Notes: a model not told the origin generated them from the sequence alone. Numbered from the stretch's first letter, positions 1-9,814 are shown. The stretch: DNA of 64,000 bases from Lacipirellulaceae bacterium (GCA_040218535.1 JAVJRG010000010.1:124001-188000), one strand, 5' to 3'. Made by a program: numbers and translations.

Positions 1-1896
1 AAGGAGATGCCCGTAGGCAAACAGCGAGTCCCGCCACTCAGGGCTACTAGGGGTTAGTTCTTCACCGGTGAGATTGGTCCGCAGAAGCTCCAGCGATTCC
101 TTCGATTTGCCCAGTTGTTGATGAGCTCTGGCATTTTCAAGACGTGCCTGGTAGACGACGGCGTCGCGGGGGTACATTTCCAAGCACTCGTTGAACGCCT
201 CGATTGCTTCTTCAGGATCACGCAACGCGAGGTAGGATTGCCCCATCCTCAAGAGTGCTACGCTATTTCTGCGACGCACCTCGTGATGCAAATACTTCTT
301 TAGGGTACGTGCCGTATTGGAATAACTCTGCCCACGGAAGTAACAGTCCGCTGCATCCCACAAGTCGTCAGGATAGTGGCGTGTGGCATAACGAATACGA
401 GCCAAGTCTTCGTAGGCTCGTCCCGCAGCACGGAGCCGTCGACGGCCTTGTTTGCGAGTAAGGCGTGCATGCCAGCGGTCGTCGAGCAGTGATTTTTTTA
501 GCAGTGATTCTCCCCATGCCTCCTCAGTTTTCGCGCGAAGCTCAACCAATTCTCCCTGACCGAAGACGGGATCAAACTGATCAATCAAAGAGACGGCTTC
601 CTCAAACCGCTCAAGGTCTACGAACTCTTGGTAGGCGGCGAGCAGTCTTTTGCGGACATCCTGCAATGAGAGCAACTCGTTCACGTAGGTCGAAGGATTG
701 CCGACGGACTCAAGGGCAGTTCGGTAGCCGCCTAGAGCCAGGTCGTAGCGACCGGCAGAGCGAAGCAAGTCGGCCTCGGCAAGTGTTGCGGCGATGCCCA
801 CCTCGGTATCACCGTACTGTTTGCTAACACGGTCGAACTGATTTGTTGCTGCGCTTTTCCTGCCACTCTCCTGGAGCGCAACTGCAATCTCATACATGGC
901 TCGACGCGATTCGCGACTAGATCGGGTATCGTTCTTCTGAGCCTCGCGTAGCAAATCGATCGCGTTGTTCAACAACGCCTTGCGTTCGCTGTCCGTCTCC
1001 GCCATTCGCTGCGCAGTGGCGATTGCAAGACGTCCTTCGAGCACCAACTGGGCCGACGGCTTTTTGAGCTCGGGACTTGGGATACGCTGAATGACTACGC
1101 TCGCCTCTGCGATTTGCCCCAAGCGAAGCAAGATATCTGCTTGAGCCCGCAGCGCCTCAATCAGCTCTGCTTGCGATTCAGCTGTCGACGAACTCTCCGC
1201 TTTACTCACAGCAAAACCAGCATGTCGCAGCGCCTTGCGCAATCGTGGGTTTGGGCTGTCGAGATAGGCTTGGGTTAGCAACGCATGGCGTTCCGCTGCT
1301 TGGGGTGAAATACTGCCGTCTTGCGAAGCATCGAATTCCTCGCCCAAGTCTTCAAAGACTTTGATTCCTTCTTGTGGCCGGTTCCCCAGAATAAGGCTGC
1401 GACCGAGTTGATACTTTGCAGAGGCTTCTCTCTCAGGAGGCAAGCCGATCACGAGTGCTTTCTGCAGATAGCGGCTGGCTACCAGGTGCATTGCACGACT
1501 CCGACTCGCCGAGTACTCCTCGTCTGCTTTCATTGACTTGACGACACCTAATACAAATAGCGCACCGCCAAAGGAAAGCGTCTCTTCGGTCTCATTCTGA
1601 AGCTTGCCAACAATGCTGCGTGCCTGTTCGTAGCGTCCGTTGTCTAGAGCCTCATAAGCCGCTTTTAGCGTGATTCGGTCGTCGTGATCGACTGCCAGGT
1701 GAGCCAGGTAGCTCCAGATTGCAAACACCGTTCCCAACACAAAGAGGGAGCCGAATCCTACGAGCAAGGTGCGTAAGCGACTGGTCCGCATCCAGCCGAT
1801 GAGCCGCTTGGGAATCGCCTTGAACTTTTCGGCCAGGGACAGACCGGTAGCGCCGTCGGTCGATTCCTTATCCGTGTTGGCAGGTTCGTCAGCCAT
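1..1896 (-). CDS. TPR-repeat membrane-anchored protein (C-terminus outside window)
   Basis: The frame is open from an ATG at 1896 down to base 1, giving 632 codons, so the C-terminus is not in the window. After an N-terminal cytoplasmic stretch of about 40 residues there is one hydrophobic segment at about residues 43-66 (LLVGFGSLFVLGTVFAIWSY). The rest is helical and shows tetratricopeptide character, for example a stretch near bases 170-270 with ALLRMGQSYLALRDPEEAIE. TPR arrays bind other proteins; the large downstream part is probably periplasmic, scaffolding an envelope complex or secretion function. The substrate cannot be told. The downstream neighbour lies beyond the edge. The start is supported by the transmembrane segment lying close behind it. 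Confidence 0.8.
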   Translation of the reverse strand, partial: MADEPANTDKESTDGATGLSLAEKFKAIPKRLIGWMRTSRLRTLLVGFGSLFVLGTVFAIWSYLAHLAVDHDDRITLKAAYEALDNGRYEQARSIVGKLQNETEETLSFGGALFVLGVVKSMKADEEYSASRSRAMHLVASRYLQKALVIGLPPEREASAKYQLGRSLILGNRPQEGIKVFEDLGEEFDASQDGSISPQAAERHALLTQAYLDSPNPRLRKALRHAGFAVSKAESSSTAESQAELIEALRAQADILLRLGQIAEASVVIQRIPSPELKKPSAQLVLEGRLAIATAQRMAETDSERKALLNNAIDLLREAQKNDTRSSRESRRAMYEIAVALQESGRKSAATNQFDRVSKQYGDTEVGIAATLAEADLLRSAGRYDLALGGYRTALESVGNPSTYVNELLSLQDVRKRLLAAYQEFVDLERFEEAVSLIDQFDPVFGQGELVELRAKTEEAWGESLLKKSLLDDRWHARLTRKQGRRRLRAAGRAYEDLARIRYATRHYPDDLWDAADCYFRGQSYSNTARTLKKYLHHEVRRRNSVALLRMGQSYLALRDPEEAIEAFNECLEMYPRDAVVYQARLENARAHQQLGKSKESLELLRTNLTGEELTPSSPEWRDSLFAYGHLL

Positions 1897-2139
1897 TCAA
1901 CTTCGCATTTGTAAAACTAAGCATCAGTAAGCCTCAGGACCCCGGCAAAAGGAGCCGAGAACTTGAGACAAAAGCGCGATGCTTGTACAGAAATTACAAA
2001 GAACGTGTCAATCGACGTTCAAAGAGATTGCTAGCGAACCGCGCAGCGTGGCATTCAGGCAACCGATGCGGAATGAACGCGAGCTAGCTTGCATCGCGCC
2101 TGAGCACTCTTGTCGAGAATGGCAAGCGGCGCTACGCGA

Positions 2140-2922
2140 TCAAACGCTTTGAGGGACAGCACTCGAAGAGCTGGAACACACGAAATTCATGATCCAAGCG
2201 TTGATTTCTTCGAGCATTGGCGTGCGGAGCTCATCGCCCGCAGGAAAGTGCCGCACGTCGAGCTTCATCCCCGCGGTCCGCAGTAAGCGAACATCGCGAT
2301 AGACGCTATCGACGTCGTAATGTTCGCTCTCGAGACCGTTACCCAGCATGACGGGCAGACGACGAGCCGCTTTGAAGCGACCCAAGGGAGAAAAGCCTGT
2401 TGGCATCGGCCCATTTAACGAGGCAACCCCGGCAAACCACTCGGGATGTCGCAAAGCGATCCGCAGGGCCATGGTACCGCCTGAACCGTACCCGACAACA
2501 AAGACTCGGTCCGGGTGAATGTTCTTTACCTGTTGGGCACGAGCGATGGCATCTTCGACTCGCTTAGCGGCCAGATCAATGTGTGTGGGATTCTGCCGCC
2601 AAGTGTAGAGACCGTCCTCTCCGTACATTCGATCGGTGCCACGCGGTGCGATGGCGACGTGATTTTGCAAGCTGAGACTCGCCATCACGCCGGTTAGTTC
2701 TCGCTCGCTACTACCGTGGCTATGCATCCAAACGATTAGCGGATAACGATATCCGGCCTCGTAACCCACGGGCGAAAACAGGTGATCGGTTGGCTCTTGG
2801 GCAATCCGACGCGATGGCTCAACGGTCTCGTCAGTCGTCCAAGTTGTCGGGCCTCCGTGAAATGAGGCGGCGGGAAGTTTTGAGGGAAGAGAAGCGAGAG
2901 CTGAAGACAGCATTCGATTCAT
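2140..2922 (-). CDS. Esterase-like alpha/beta hydrolase with a degenerate triad
   Basis: About 260 residues with the layout of the phospholipase/carboxylesterase (LypA-like) alpha/beta hydrolases: an oxyanion-loop motif WMHSHGSS, a nucleophile elbow GYGSGG near residue 147, and a C-terminal helix ending in EEINAWIM. The position just before that helix, where active members carry GHE or GHH with the catalytic histidine, reads AGDELRTPM, so the histidine looks replaced by aspartate. No signal peptide is clear. ATG at 2922 is preferred to an upstream in-frame GTG at 2931 because GGTGAT sits at a good distance in front of it. Ester hydrolysis is plausible from the fold but doubtful from the residues. 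It is separated from mdh by a palindromic repeat. Confidence 0.8.
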   Translation of the reverse strand: MNRMLSSALASLPSKLPAASFHGGPTTWTTDETVEPSRRIAQEPTDHLFSPVGYEAGYRYPLIVWMHSHGSSERELTGVMASLSLQNHVAIAPRGTDRMYGEDGLYTWRQNPTHIDLAAKRVEDAIARAQQVKNIHPDRVFVVGYGSGGTMALRIALRHPEWFAGVASLNGPMPTGFSPLGRFKAARRLPVMLGNGLESEHYDVDSVYRDVRLLRTAGMKLDVRHFPAGDELRTPMLEEINAWIMNFVCSSSSSAVPQSV

Positions 2923-3102
2923 ATTTATCACCGGGGAGGGTCAAAGTCGGGTTATCTGTCGTCGAAGCACACAACAGGCCATCGATAATCAATCCGCGAA
3001 AGCAAGATTATTAGGCGAGGCGAGAACGGGTGTCAACGCCATTGGAGGAAGGAACACGATCAAAGATTCTTGCAAGGGCAATTTTGTCCGCGTACAACAG
3101 AT

Positions 3103-3172
3103 TCGTAACCCGAAGCGTCAGCGAGGGGACACGCCAGCACGCATTGTCCCTCGCTTACGCTTCGGGTTACGA
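3103..3172. repeat. Palindromic element, family A
   Basis: Inverted repeat with arms of about 27 bases: TCGTAACCCGAAGCG... on the left and the near-complement ending CTTCGGGTTACGA on the right. Two related copies lie at 30539-30606 and 49034-49100. It sits directly after the mdh stop codon and may act as its terminator, although no long T tract follows. Confidence 0.85.
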
Positions 3173-3181
3173 AATTCGCTT

Positions 3182-4180
<999 letters not shown>

Positions 4181-4260
4181 TCACGCTGAAAAGTATCGCG
4201 CTAGCAAGAGAGTGATGCAAGGGCCCTGATTCTGTAGACAGAGTGGCGAGAAAGACTTAC

Positions 4261-4327
4261 GAACCACGACGACACGATAGGCAGCACGCAACCACAAAAC
4301 GTTGTGCTCGTCGTGTCGTCGTGGTTC
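4261..4327. repeat. Inverted repeat between mdh and thioredoxin-like gene
   Basis: Perfect 17-base arms GAACCACGACGACACGA and TCGTGTCGTCGTGGTTC, with a second shorter pairing inside (GCAGCACGCAAC with GTTGTGC). It lies immediately after the stop of the minus-strand thioredoxin-like gene and could form a terminator hairpin. I see no other copy in the window. Confidence 0.8.
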
Positions 4328-4334
4328 AAATGGC

Positions 4335-4841
4335 CTAGTGCAGTTCGCTAGTTGGCTCACCAAGCCAAGCAAAACGCTCCAGCGCGGCATTCATCCCCTG
4401 TTGCAACTGCTGAGCCGATTGACGGCCTTTGAGACGTTGCAAAGGTTGCCCGTCGGGCGAAAAGAGCTGGATCGTCGGAAAACCGGAAACACCAAACTTC
4501 CGGCAGACCTTAGGCTCCGCATCGGCGTCAATCGTGATGCAGGTGAAGCGAGAGGCGAGTGCTTGCACGGCGGCGTTTCGGAAAGCGTCGTCCTCCATCT
4601 GGTGGCAGAAGGTACACCACTCGGCAGTGAAAAACATCAGGATTGGCCGACCGGTAGATTCAGCGACCTTCAGGCCGTCTTCTAGTCCGACGACGAAATC
4701 GATTCCGCCCTTGGTGACTGTCTGTGCCTGGACCTGCTGTGCTACTTGCTCCGCTTGATCAGCATTAAGCGATGCCTCCTGACATCCTAGGTTGCTGGAA
4801 GTTGAAACAATCAGAGCCAGTAGGAGAAGGAAGCGACGCAT
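4335..4841 (-). CDS. Thioredoxin-fold lipoprotein
   Basis: 168 residues. The N-terminus MRRFLLLLALIV with NLGC at residue 20 is a lipoprotein signal, so the mature protein is probably lipid-anchored outside the cytoplasm. The thioredoxin domain spans about residues 45-155, with the redox pair in AEWCTFCHQM (C76, C79) and the cis-proline loop in GFPTIQL. This arrangement is typical of thioredoxin-7/SoxW-like periplasmic reductases that keep thiols reduced; the partner protein is not visible. The gene stands alone, ending against a hairpin and running divergently from the flagellar block. Confidence 0.88.
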   Translation of the reverse strand: MRRFLLLLALIVSTSSNLGCQEASLNADQAEQVAQQVQAQTVTKGGIDFVVGLEDGLKVAESTGRPILMFFTAEWCTFCHQMEDDAFRNAAVQALASRFTCITIDADAEPKVCRKFGVSGFPTIQLFSPDGQPLQRLKGRQSAQQLQQGMNAALERFAWLGEPTSELH

Positions 4842-5069
4842 GGCGGTGAAGTGCTAGCAGAATTTGTGATGGTTTTGGGCGCAGTGTATTTGTCGTATCG
4901 CCAGTGTGGGCCTCTCGCTTCACCATTTTGCATAGGTCTTTTCGCGCACTCGCCCTAGACGCCGGTCGCTTGCATTTCTACGATCCGCGACCCACCACGA
5001 TGGATTTGCTTCGTGATGGATTTCAGCGTTTGGGGGAACGCAAAGTGGTTTTGCTTTCCGGAGTAAGCG

Positions 5070-7163
5070 TTGGCCTCAAACGCGCTGACAAATTCGACGA
5101 CAACTAGTGCGGGTTGGATAGCACGTGCGCAGGATCTCATCCTGCCGGTGGCCATTATTACCAGCGTGCTGGTGATTCTCGTGCCGCTGCCGACTCCGTT
5201 GATGGACGTGTTACTGGCGGCGAACATCACCGTGTCGGTGATCATTCTGCTGACGACGATTTACGTTGCCACTCCGCTTGAGTTTAGCATCTTCCCTACG
5301 TTGCTCCTGGCAACAACGCTTGCGCGGCTCGTACTCAATGTTGCTACGACTCGGCTGATCCTGACGCGAGCAGCCATTGATGGCGAGGGAGCCGCGGGCG
5401 GTGTCATCACGCAGTTCGCTCAGTTCGTTGCCGGCGATCAAATCGTCGTCGGGCTGATCATCTTCATCATCATTGTGCTGATCCAGTTCGTGGTGATCAC
5501 CAAAGGTGCCACACGAATTAGTGAAGTAGCTGCACGTTTTGCACTCGATGGGATGCCGGGCAAACAGATGGCGATCGACGCTGATCTCAACGCGGGCATC
5601 ATCGACGAGAAGGAAGCCCAAGCACGTCGGGAGGAAATCACCCAACAAGCCGACTTTTACGGGGCGATGGATGGTGCCAGTAAGTTTGTCCGAGGCGACG
5701 CAATCGCCGGCATCATGATCACGGTCATCAACGTGGTCGGCGGGCTCATTATCGGCATGGTGAGCTACGGCATGTCGATGAGCGAAGCGGCAACGCTCTT
5801 TACGCAACTTACGATTGGCGACGGCCTGGTCAGCCAGGTTCCGGCGTTTCTCGTTTCGCTGGCCGCTGGTTTGCTGGTCACACGTAGCACACAGAAAAGT
5901 AACCTCCCGCAAGAGTTCCTCGGGCAACTCTTTTCGCGACCGCAGGCCTTGGCCGTTACTGGGGCGTTTCTCGCCGTCCTCGTGACAACCGATTTGCCGC
6001 GAACTCCACTGCTGATGCTTGGCGGTGCGTGTATCGGCATGTCACGATTGCTGACCAAGAAGGAAAGCCTGGCCGAGGCGCAAGCTGAGAGCGAAGCGAA
6101 CGCACCCGATGAGCCCGCCGAAGAACGGATCGAAGACTACCTCACGGTCGATCCGATGGAAGTCGAAGTCGGCGTCGGCTTGATCCGCTTGGCCGATCCG
6201 AAACGAGGCGGCGATCTGCTGGACCGGATTCAACGGGTCAGGCAAAGCGTCGCTAGCGAAATTGGCATCATCATGCCAAAGGTCCGCATCCGCGATAACA
6301 TGCGGCTGGACCCGAACGAGTACCTCATCAAGATTGCCGATCTGGCGGTCGCCCAAGATCGCGTCGAACCGGGGCAGCTTTTGGCGATTGACTCGGGCGT
6401 CACCACAGGGCAGGTTGACGGTATCCCCACCAAAGAGCCCGCTTTTGGCGCCGACGCGAAGTGGATTCACCCCTCGCTGCAAGACGAAGCGGAAATGCAC
6501 GGTCACACGGTGGTTGAGCCGAGCGCGGTGATCGCCACGCACCTCACCGAAGTTTGCCGTAAGTATGCCGACGAGATTCTCACACGTGACGCCACCAAGC
6601 ATCTGGTTGATGAGCTCAAACAAACGCAGCCGGCAGTCGTTGAGGAATTAATCCCCAACGTCATGTCACTTGCTGAAGTGCAGAGCGTCTTGCATTCGCT
6701 GCTGAAGGAACAAGTCTCCGTCCGTCAACTCGGCATCATCCTAGAGACTCTCGGTGACTGGGCTCCACGCACGAAGGACCCCGTGCTGCTGAACGAATAC
6801 GTCCGCCATCGTCTGGCCCGCCAGATTTGCACGCGTTACCGCGATGCCGATGGTCAGCTACACGTGATCGCCATCGACCCAGCGATGGAAGATCGCATCC
6901 GCGCCGGGTTCGAGCACAACGACCGCGGGCTGTTCATCCGGATGTCACCTCAAGCCGTCGAGGCCACCTGCACGGCAATCAACACGCAACTCAACAAACT
7001 CACTGAGTTAGGCCACACGCAGATCATCTTGGTTAGCCCGCAAATCCGAGCGGCGATGAAGCGGATCGTCGAAAACCACTTACCGCAGCTTGTCGTGCTG
7101 AGCTTTAACGAAGTCACCAGGGACACCAAAATTGTCACGCTCGGATTAGCAAGCGATACGTAA
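5070..7163 (+). CDS. flhA: Flagellar export apparatus protein FlhA
   Basis: 697 residues, the normal length. The N-terminal half has about eight transmembrane segments (residues 25 to about 330). The family signature SEVAARFALDGMPGKQM lies at about residue 151, and the long cytoplasmic C-terminal domain (about 350-697) is the docking site for export substrates and chaperones. FlhA is the main transmembrane subunit of the flagellar type III export gate. The start is a TTG at 5070, supported by GGAG six bases ahead. It heads the cluster flhA-flhF-flhG-like-fliA; flhB is not next to it. The 228 bases upstream hold no gene and should contain the promoter. Confidence 0.97.
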   Translation: MASNALTNSTTTSAGWIARAQDLILPVAIITSVLVILVPLPTPLMDVLLAANITVSVIILLTTIYVATPLEFSIFPTLLLATTLARLVLNVATTRLILTRAAIDGEGAAGGVITQFAQFVAGDQIVVGLIIFIIIVLIQFVVITKGATRISEVAARFALDGMPGKQMAIDADLNAGIIDEKEAQARREEITQQADFYGAMDGASKFVRGDAIAGIMITVINVVGGLIIGMVSYGMSMSEAATLFTQLTIGDGLVSQVPAFLVSLAAGLLVTRSTQKSNLPQEFLGQLFSRPQALAVTGAFLAVLVTTDLPRTPLLMLGGACIGMSRLLTKKESLAEAQAESEANAPDEPAEERIEDYLTVDPMEVEVGVGLIRLADPKRGGDLLDRIQRVRQSVASEIGIIMPKVRIRDNMRLDPNEYLIKIADLAVAQDRVEPGQLLAIDSGVTTGQVDGIPTKEPAFGADAKWIHPSLQDEAEMHGHTVVEPSAVIATHLTEVCRKYADEILTRDATKHLVDELKQTQPAVVEELIPNVMSLAEVQSVLHSLLKEQVSVRQLGIILETLGDWAPRTKDPVLLNEYVRHRLARQICTRYRDADGQLHVIAIDPAMEDRIRAGFEHNDRGLFIRMSPQAVEATCTAINTQLNKLTELGHTQIILVSPQIRAAMKRIVENHLPQLVVLSFNEVTRDTKIVTLGLASDT

Positions 7164-7173
7164 GAAACACGAT

Positions 7174-8388
7174 ATGGAAATCAAAACCTTCAAAGCAAAA
7201 ACAATGCAGCAGGCGCTCGATCTCGTGCGTACTGAACTGGGCCCCGAGGCCAAGGTGCTGCATACGCGGGAACTGAACGCAGGACTCGTGAAGCGAATGC
7301 TACTGGGTCGGCAGTATGAGATTGCTGCCAGTCCAGCAGTACGAGCTAATATTCAAACAGAAGTGGTAGGAGTGAGAACTGGGGGCTCGCAGGGCTCGTC
7401 CCCAGCCATCCAGTTGGGAGAGTTACCTTCTGAAACTCCTGTGGAAGAATTCACTGCCGACTACCGTGAGATTTATCGCGAAAACCTCCGACAGGCAGAC
7501 CAACGCGTCGCGGAATTACAGGCAACCATTGATCGACTTGAAGCAGAACGCGACGCGGCGACCACCGAGCACGTGGCCCAAGCGGAGTTGCCAGCTCAGT
7601 TGTTCGAAGTCTATTCGCAGCTCGTTGAAGCCGATCTTGATCCGGCCGTTGCCCGTAATTTGATCGAACAGGTTCGTGATGACCGAAGTGTTGATTTGCG
7701 ATCGACGCTCGCCGTACGGGCACGAATCGCACGTACGATCGAAGAAGAACTCACGGTCACCGGGCCGATCGCACCAGGGAACTCTCGTCCCAAGATCGTC
7801 GCTTTGGTAGGGCCAACCGGAGTCGGCAAGACGACGACGATCGCCAAACTTGCCGCAGAGTACCGCTTGAAGAGAAACCTTCGCGTCGGCCTGATCACGG
7901 TAGACACTTACCGGATTGCTGCCGTCGACCAGTTGAGTACCTACGCGGAGATCATCGACCTGCCCATGGAGATCGTCTCCACTCCGCTTGAAATGAGAGC
8001 CGCAGTTGAGAATTTGGTGGACTGCGATCTGATTCTTCTCGACACCGCTGGGCGTTCGCCGCGCGACGAAACGAAAATCCCCGAGCTACAAACCGTTCTC
8101 ACGGAAGCCAGCCCCGACGAAGTGCAACTAGTGCTCAGCGCTGTGAGTAGTGGTCCCAGCCTCATCGCCACGGTCGAGCGTTTTGCCCCGGTGGGGATCA
8201 CTTCGCTAACGATAACCAAGCTCGACGAGGCTCACACTCTGGGTAACGTTCACACGCTAGCGCAAGCTTCGGGACTGCCGCTGAGTTACGTCACCAATGG
8301 ACAAAACGTTCCCGATGACATTCGCGTTGCCGAACCGCGTGAACTCGCGATGGCAATTCTAGGTATGCATGCGGAGTTTGCTGCGTAA
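7174..8388 (+). CDS. flhF: Flagellar SRP-type GTPase FlhF
   Basis: 404 residues. FlhF is a GTPase of the SRP/FtsY group that sets where, and in part how many, flagella are built. An N-terminal basic region (1-60) and a variable linker (about 61-135) precede the N domain and the G domain. The P-loop GPTGVGKT is at 213-220, and DTYR, DTAGRS (290-295) and TKLDEA follow. The gene starts 10 bases after flhA, so the two are probably co-transcribed. Residues 68-80 of the linker are encoded by a copy of an intergenic palindrome (7375-7413). Confidence 0.96.
   Translation: MEIKTFKAKTMQQALDLVRTELGPEAKVLHTRELNAGLVKRMLLGRQYEIAASPAVRANIQTEVVGVRTGGSQGSSPAIQLGELPSETPVEEFTADYREIYRENLRQADQRVAELQATIDRLEAERDAATTEHVAQAELPAQLFEVYSQLVEADLDPAVARNLIEQVRDDRSVDLRSTLAVRARIARTIEEELTVTGPIAPGNSRPKIVALVGPTGVGKTTTIAKLAAEYRLKRNLRVGLITVDTYRIAAVDQLSTYAEIIDLPMEIVSTPLEMRAAVENLVDCDLILLDTAGRSPRDETKIPELQTVLTEASPDEVQLVLSAVSSGPSLIATVERFAPVGITSLTITKLDEAHTLGNVHTLAQASGLPLSYVTNGQNVPDDIRVAEPRELAMAILGMHAEFAA
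7375..7413. repeat. Palindromic element inside the flhF coding region
   Basis: 39 bases matching 33168-33206 at 33 of 39 positions by eye. Both contain AGAACTGGGGGCTCGC and CTCGTCCCCAGCCA and can fold through CTGGGG/CCCCAG. The copy at 33168-33206 is intergenic, so this one looks like an in-frame insertion that now encodes R68 to Q80 of FlhF. Confidence 0.75.
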
Positions 8389-8486
8389 AGCTTTTCTCGG
8401 GCGTTCCGTGCGAGACGTAGCTCGCGGGCTAGCTCAGCAGTGGTGCCTAAATCTTACTTCATAGATCTTGCTTCTTCCTTTATTAA

Positions 8487-9215
8487 ATGCCTGACCAAGC
8501 GACACAACTTCGCCGACTGATTCGCGATGTGAAAGCGAATGCCTCGCCTCGTGTAGCGCTGCCTCCGCTCGTCGCTGTGGCGTCGGCTCAGGAGAAAGTC
8601 GATACCGCGGAAATCGCTTTTGAGTTAGCGGCTGCCCTTGCTGCGATGCACCGTCGCGTTCTGCTGGTTGGTGCAGATGCCTCCTACTGCCGCCCGAATG
8701 TCAACGCATTCCTTTCCATTGCTGCGGTCAGCGAGACAAAAAATCTTCTTCAATTGCATGAAGCGGGGCATCTGCCTGTAAGTGAAAACACGGAGATGAT
8801 ACTCGTCGACGCAGAAGACTTAGCGGAGGCTCATTGGATCAGGCACGCCCGTCAAATCGTGATAGCCATACCGCCGTCCTCCAGAGCGGTTGTCGAAAGC
8901 TATACCTGCGTGAAGAAGCTCTCCAACGCGGGAGTCGTGAACCACGAGAAGATTCGGCCCGTGCTATCCGATTATGTCCCCAGAACGGTTGCTAGCAAAC
9001 TCTTGAAACAGTTTGACAGCACTTGCAAACAGTTTCTGAACTTGAGAGTCGCTGACGGGTTTGTCCTCGCAGGCGTCGATCGGCAACAGACTTTGCAAGC
9101 CTCGGCTGCATTAGCTCACGAGCTAGCTATCGAGTGTTTAGCCACCAATGTGTCATTCCGACAGGTGTCTCAGCACCGGAGGAATCCGGCTTGCAGAAGA
9201 GTTGGCTCAACCTGA
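8487..9215 (+). CDS. FlhG/YlxH-like MinD-family protein without a P-loop
   Basis: 242 residues, directly downstream of flhF, where flhG (fleN, ylxH) normally lies. The N-terminus MPDQATQLRRL carries the DQAxxLR motif through which FlhG stimulates FlhF GTPase. The region after strand one should read GKGGVGKT but reads AQEKVDTA (about residues 34-41), and the Walker A' stretch reads VGADAS in place of VDADxG. ATP binding is therefore probably lost. From V222 on, the last 21 residues are encoded by a palindromic element, so the original C-terminus, which in FlhG holds the membrane-targeting helix, seems replaced. Assignment rests on position, motif and MinD-like pattern. Confidence 0.7.
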   Translation: MPDQATQLRRLIRDVKANASPRVALPPLVAVASAQEKVDTAEIAFELAAALAAMHRRVLLVGADASYCRPNVNAFLSIAAVSETKNLLQLHEAGHLPVSENTEMILVDAEDLAEAHWIRHARQIVIAIPPSSRAVVESYTCVKKLSNAGVVNHEKIRPVLSDYVPRTVASKLLKQFDSTCKQFLNLRVADGFVLAGVDRQQTLQASAALAHELAIECLATNVSFRQVSQHRRNPACRRVGST

Positions 9216-9262
9216 GATCAAACCAGATTCCTCGGTCGCTGGAAGCTCGGTCGGAATGACAC
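9150..9262. repeat. Palindromic element overlapping the end of the FlhG-like gene
   Basis: Terminal arms GTGTCATTCCGAC (9150-9162) and GTCGGAATGACAC (9250-9262) are perfect complements, with inner partial pairing (GAGGAATC with GATTCCTC). The left part encodes the final 21 residues of the upstream gene. Confidence 0.8.
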
Positions 9263-9467
9263 ATAACGTGAAAAACGAATAATCCAAAAAAATTCACAAA
9301 TCGATTCAACCCCATCCCACTTGAATGACGAAGGAGAATAGTAGTCGACCCGGCGTGGACGTCACTGTTAATCTGCGACGACTACAGCAAGTTTAACGAA
9401 GCTTTGAATTGAGCTCATTCGTTAGCTGCGAAAACGCCGGGCAACACCGCCTGAGGAAGCTGCTCCA

Positions 9468-9713
9468 GTGGCCACCAAGTACGGAACTGTATTGGCACTG
9501 ACAGCGTTGGCCGTGGTCCTGATTCGCTCGCTGAGAGGCGCGGCGAGTTTCGACACGGCAATCACGACGGCGGCATGCTGGATGGCACTGTTGGGTGCCG
9601 TCGGCGTGGTCGTGGGCATCATCGCCCAGGCCACGATCGACGAATCCGTCCGACTGCAGATGGAAAAGCAGTTGGCGGAACTGTCGAAAGACACCAGCAC
9701 GCAAAGCAACTAA
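9468..9713 (+). CDS. Small two-helix membrane protein, unknown function
   Basis: 81 residues from a GTG at 9468, with GAGGAAG about eight bases ahead. Two hydrophobic segments lie at about residues 5-23 (GTVLALTALAVVLIRSL) and 31-55 (ITTAACWMALLGAVGVVVGIIA), followed by a charged tail. I do not recognise a family. It lies in the flagellar block between the FlhG-like gene and fliA, on the same strand, which suggests but does not prove a flagellar role. Confidence 0.6.
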   Translation: MATKYGTVLALTALAVVLIRSLRGAASFDTAITTAACWMALLGAVGVVVGIIAQATIDESVRLQMEKQLAELSKDTSTQSN

Positions 9714-9814
9714 TCTCAAAACAATAAAACATACGGCGAGAAGGATTCTCGCTAGCCAATCCGACTCGCACGCTATTCTGCCTCTGCGAGTTTGGAAAGA
9801 TCACGGAGGATTGC

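Noticed and set aside
5211-5927. 238-codon minus-strand open frame
   Set aside because: Antisense to flhA, rich in Asp, His and Arg as expected from reading a membrane protein gene backwards.
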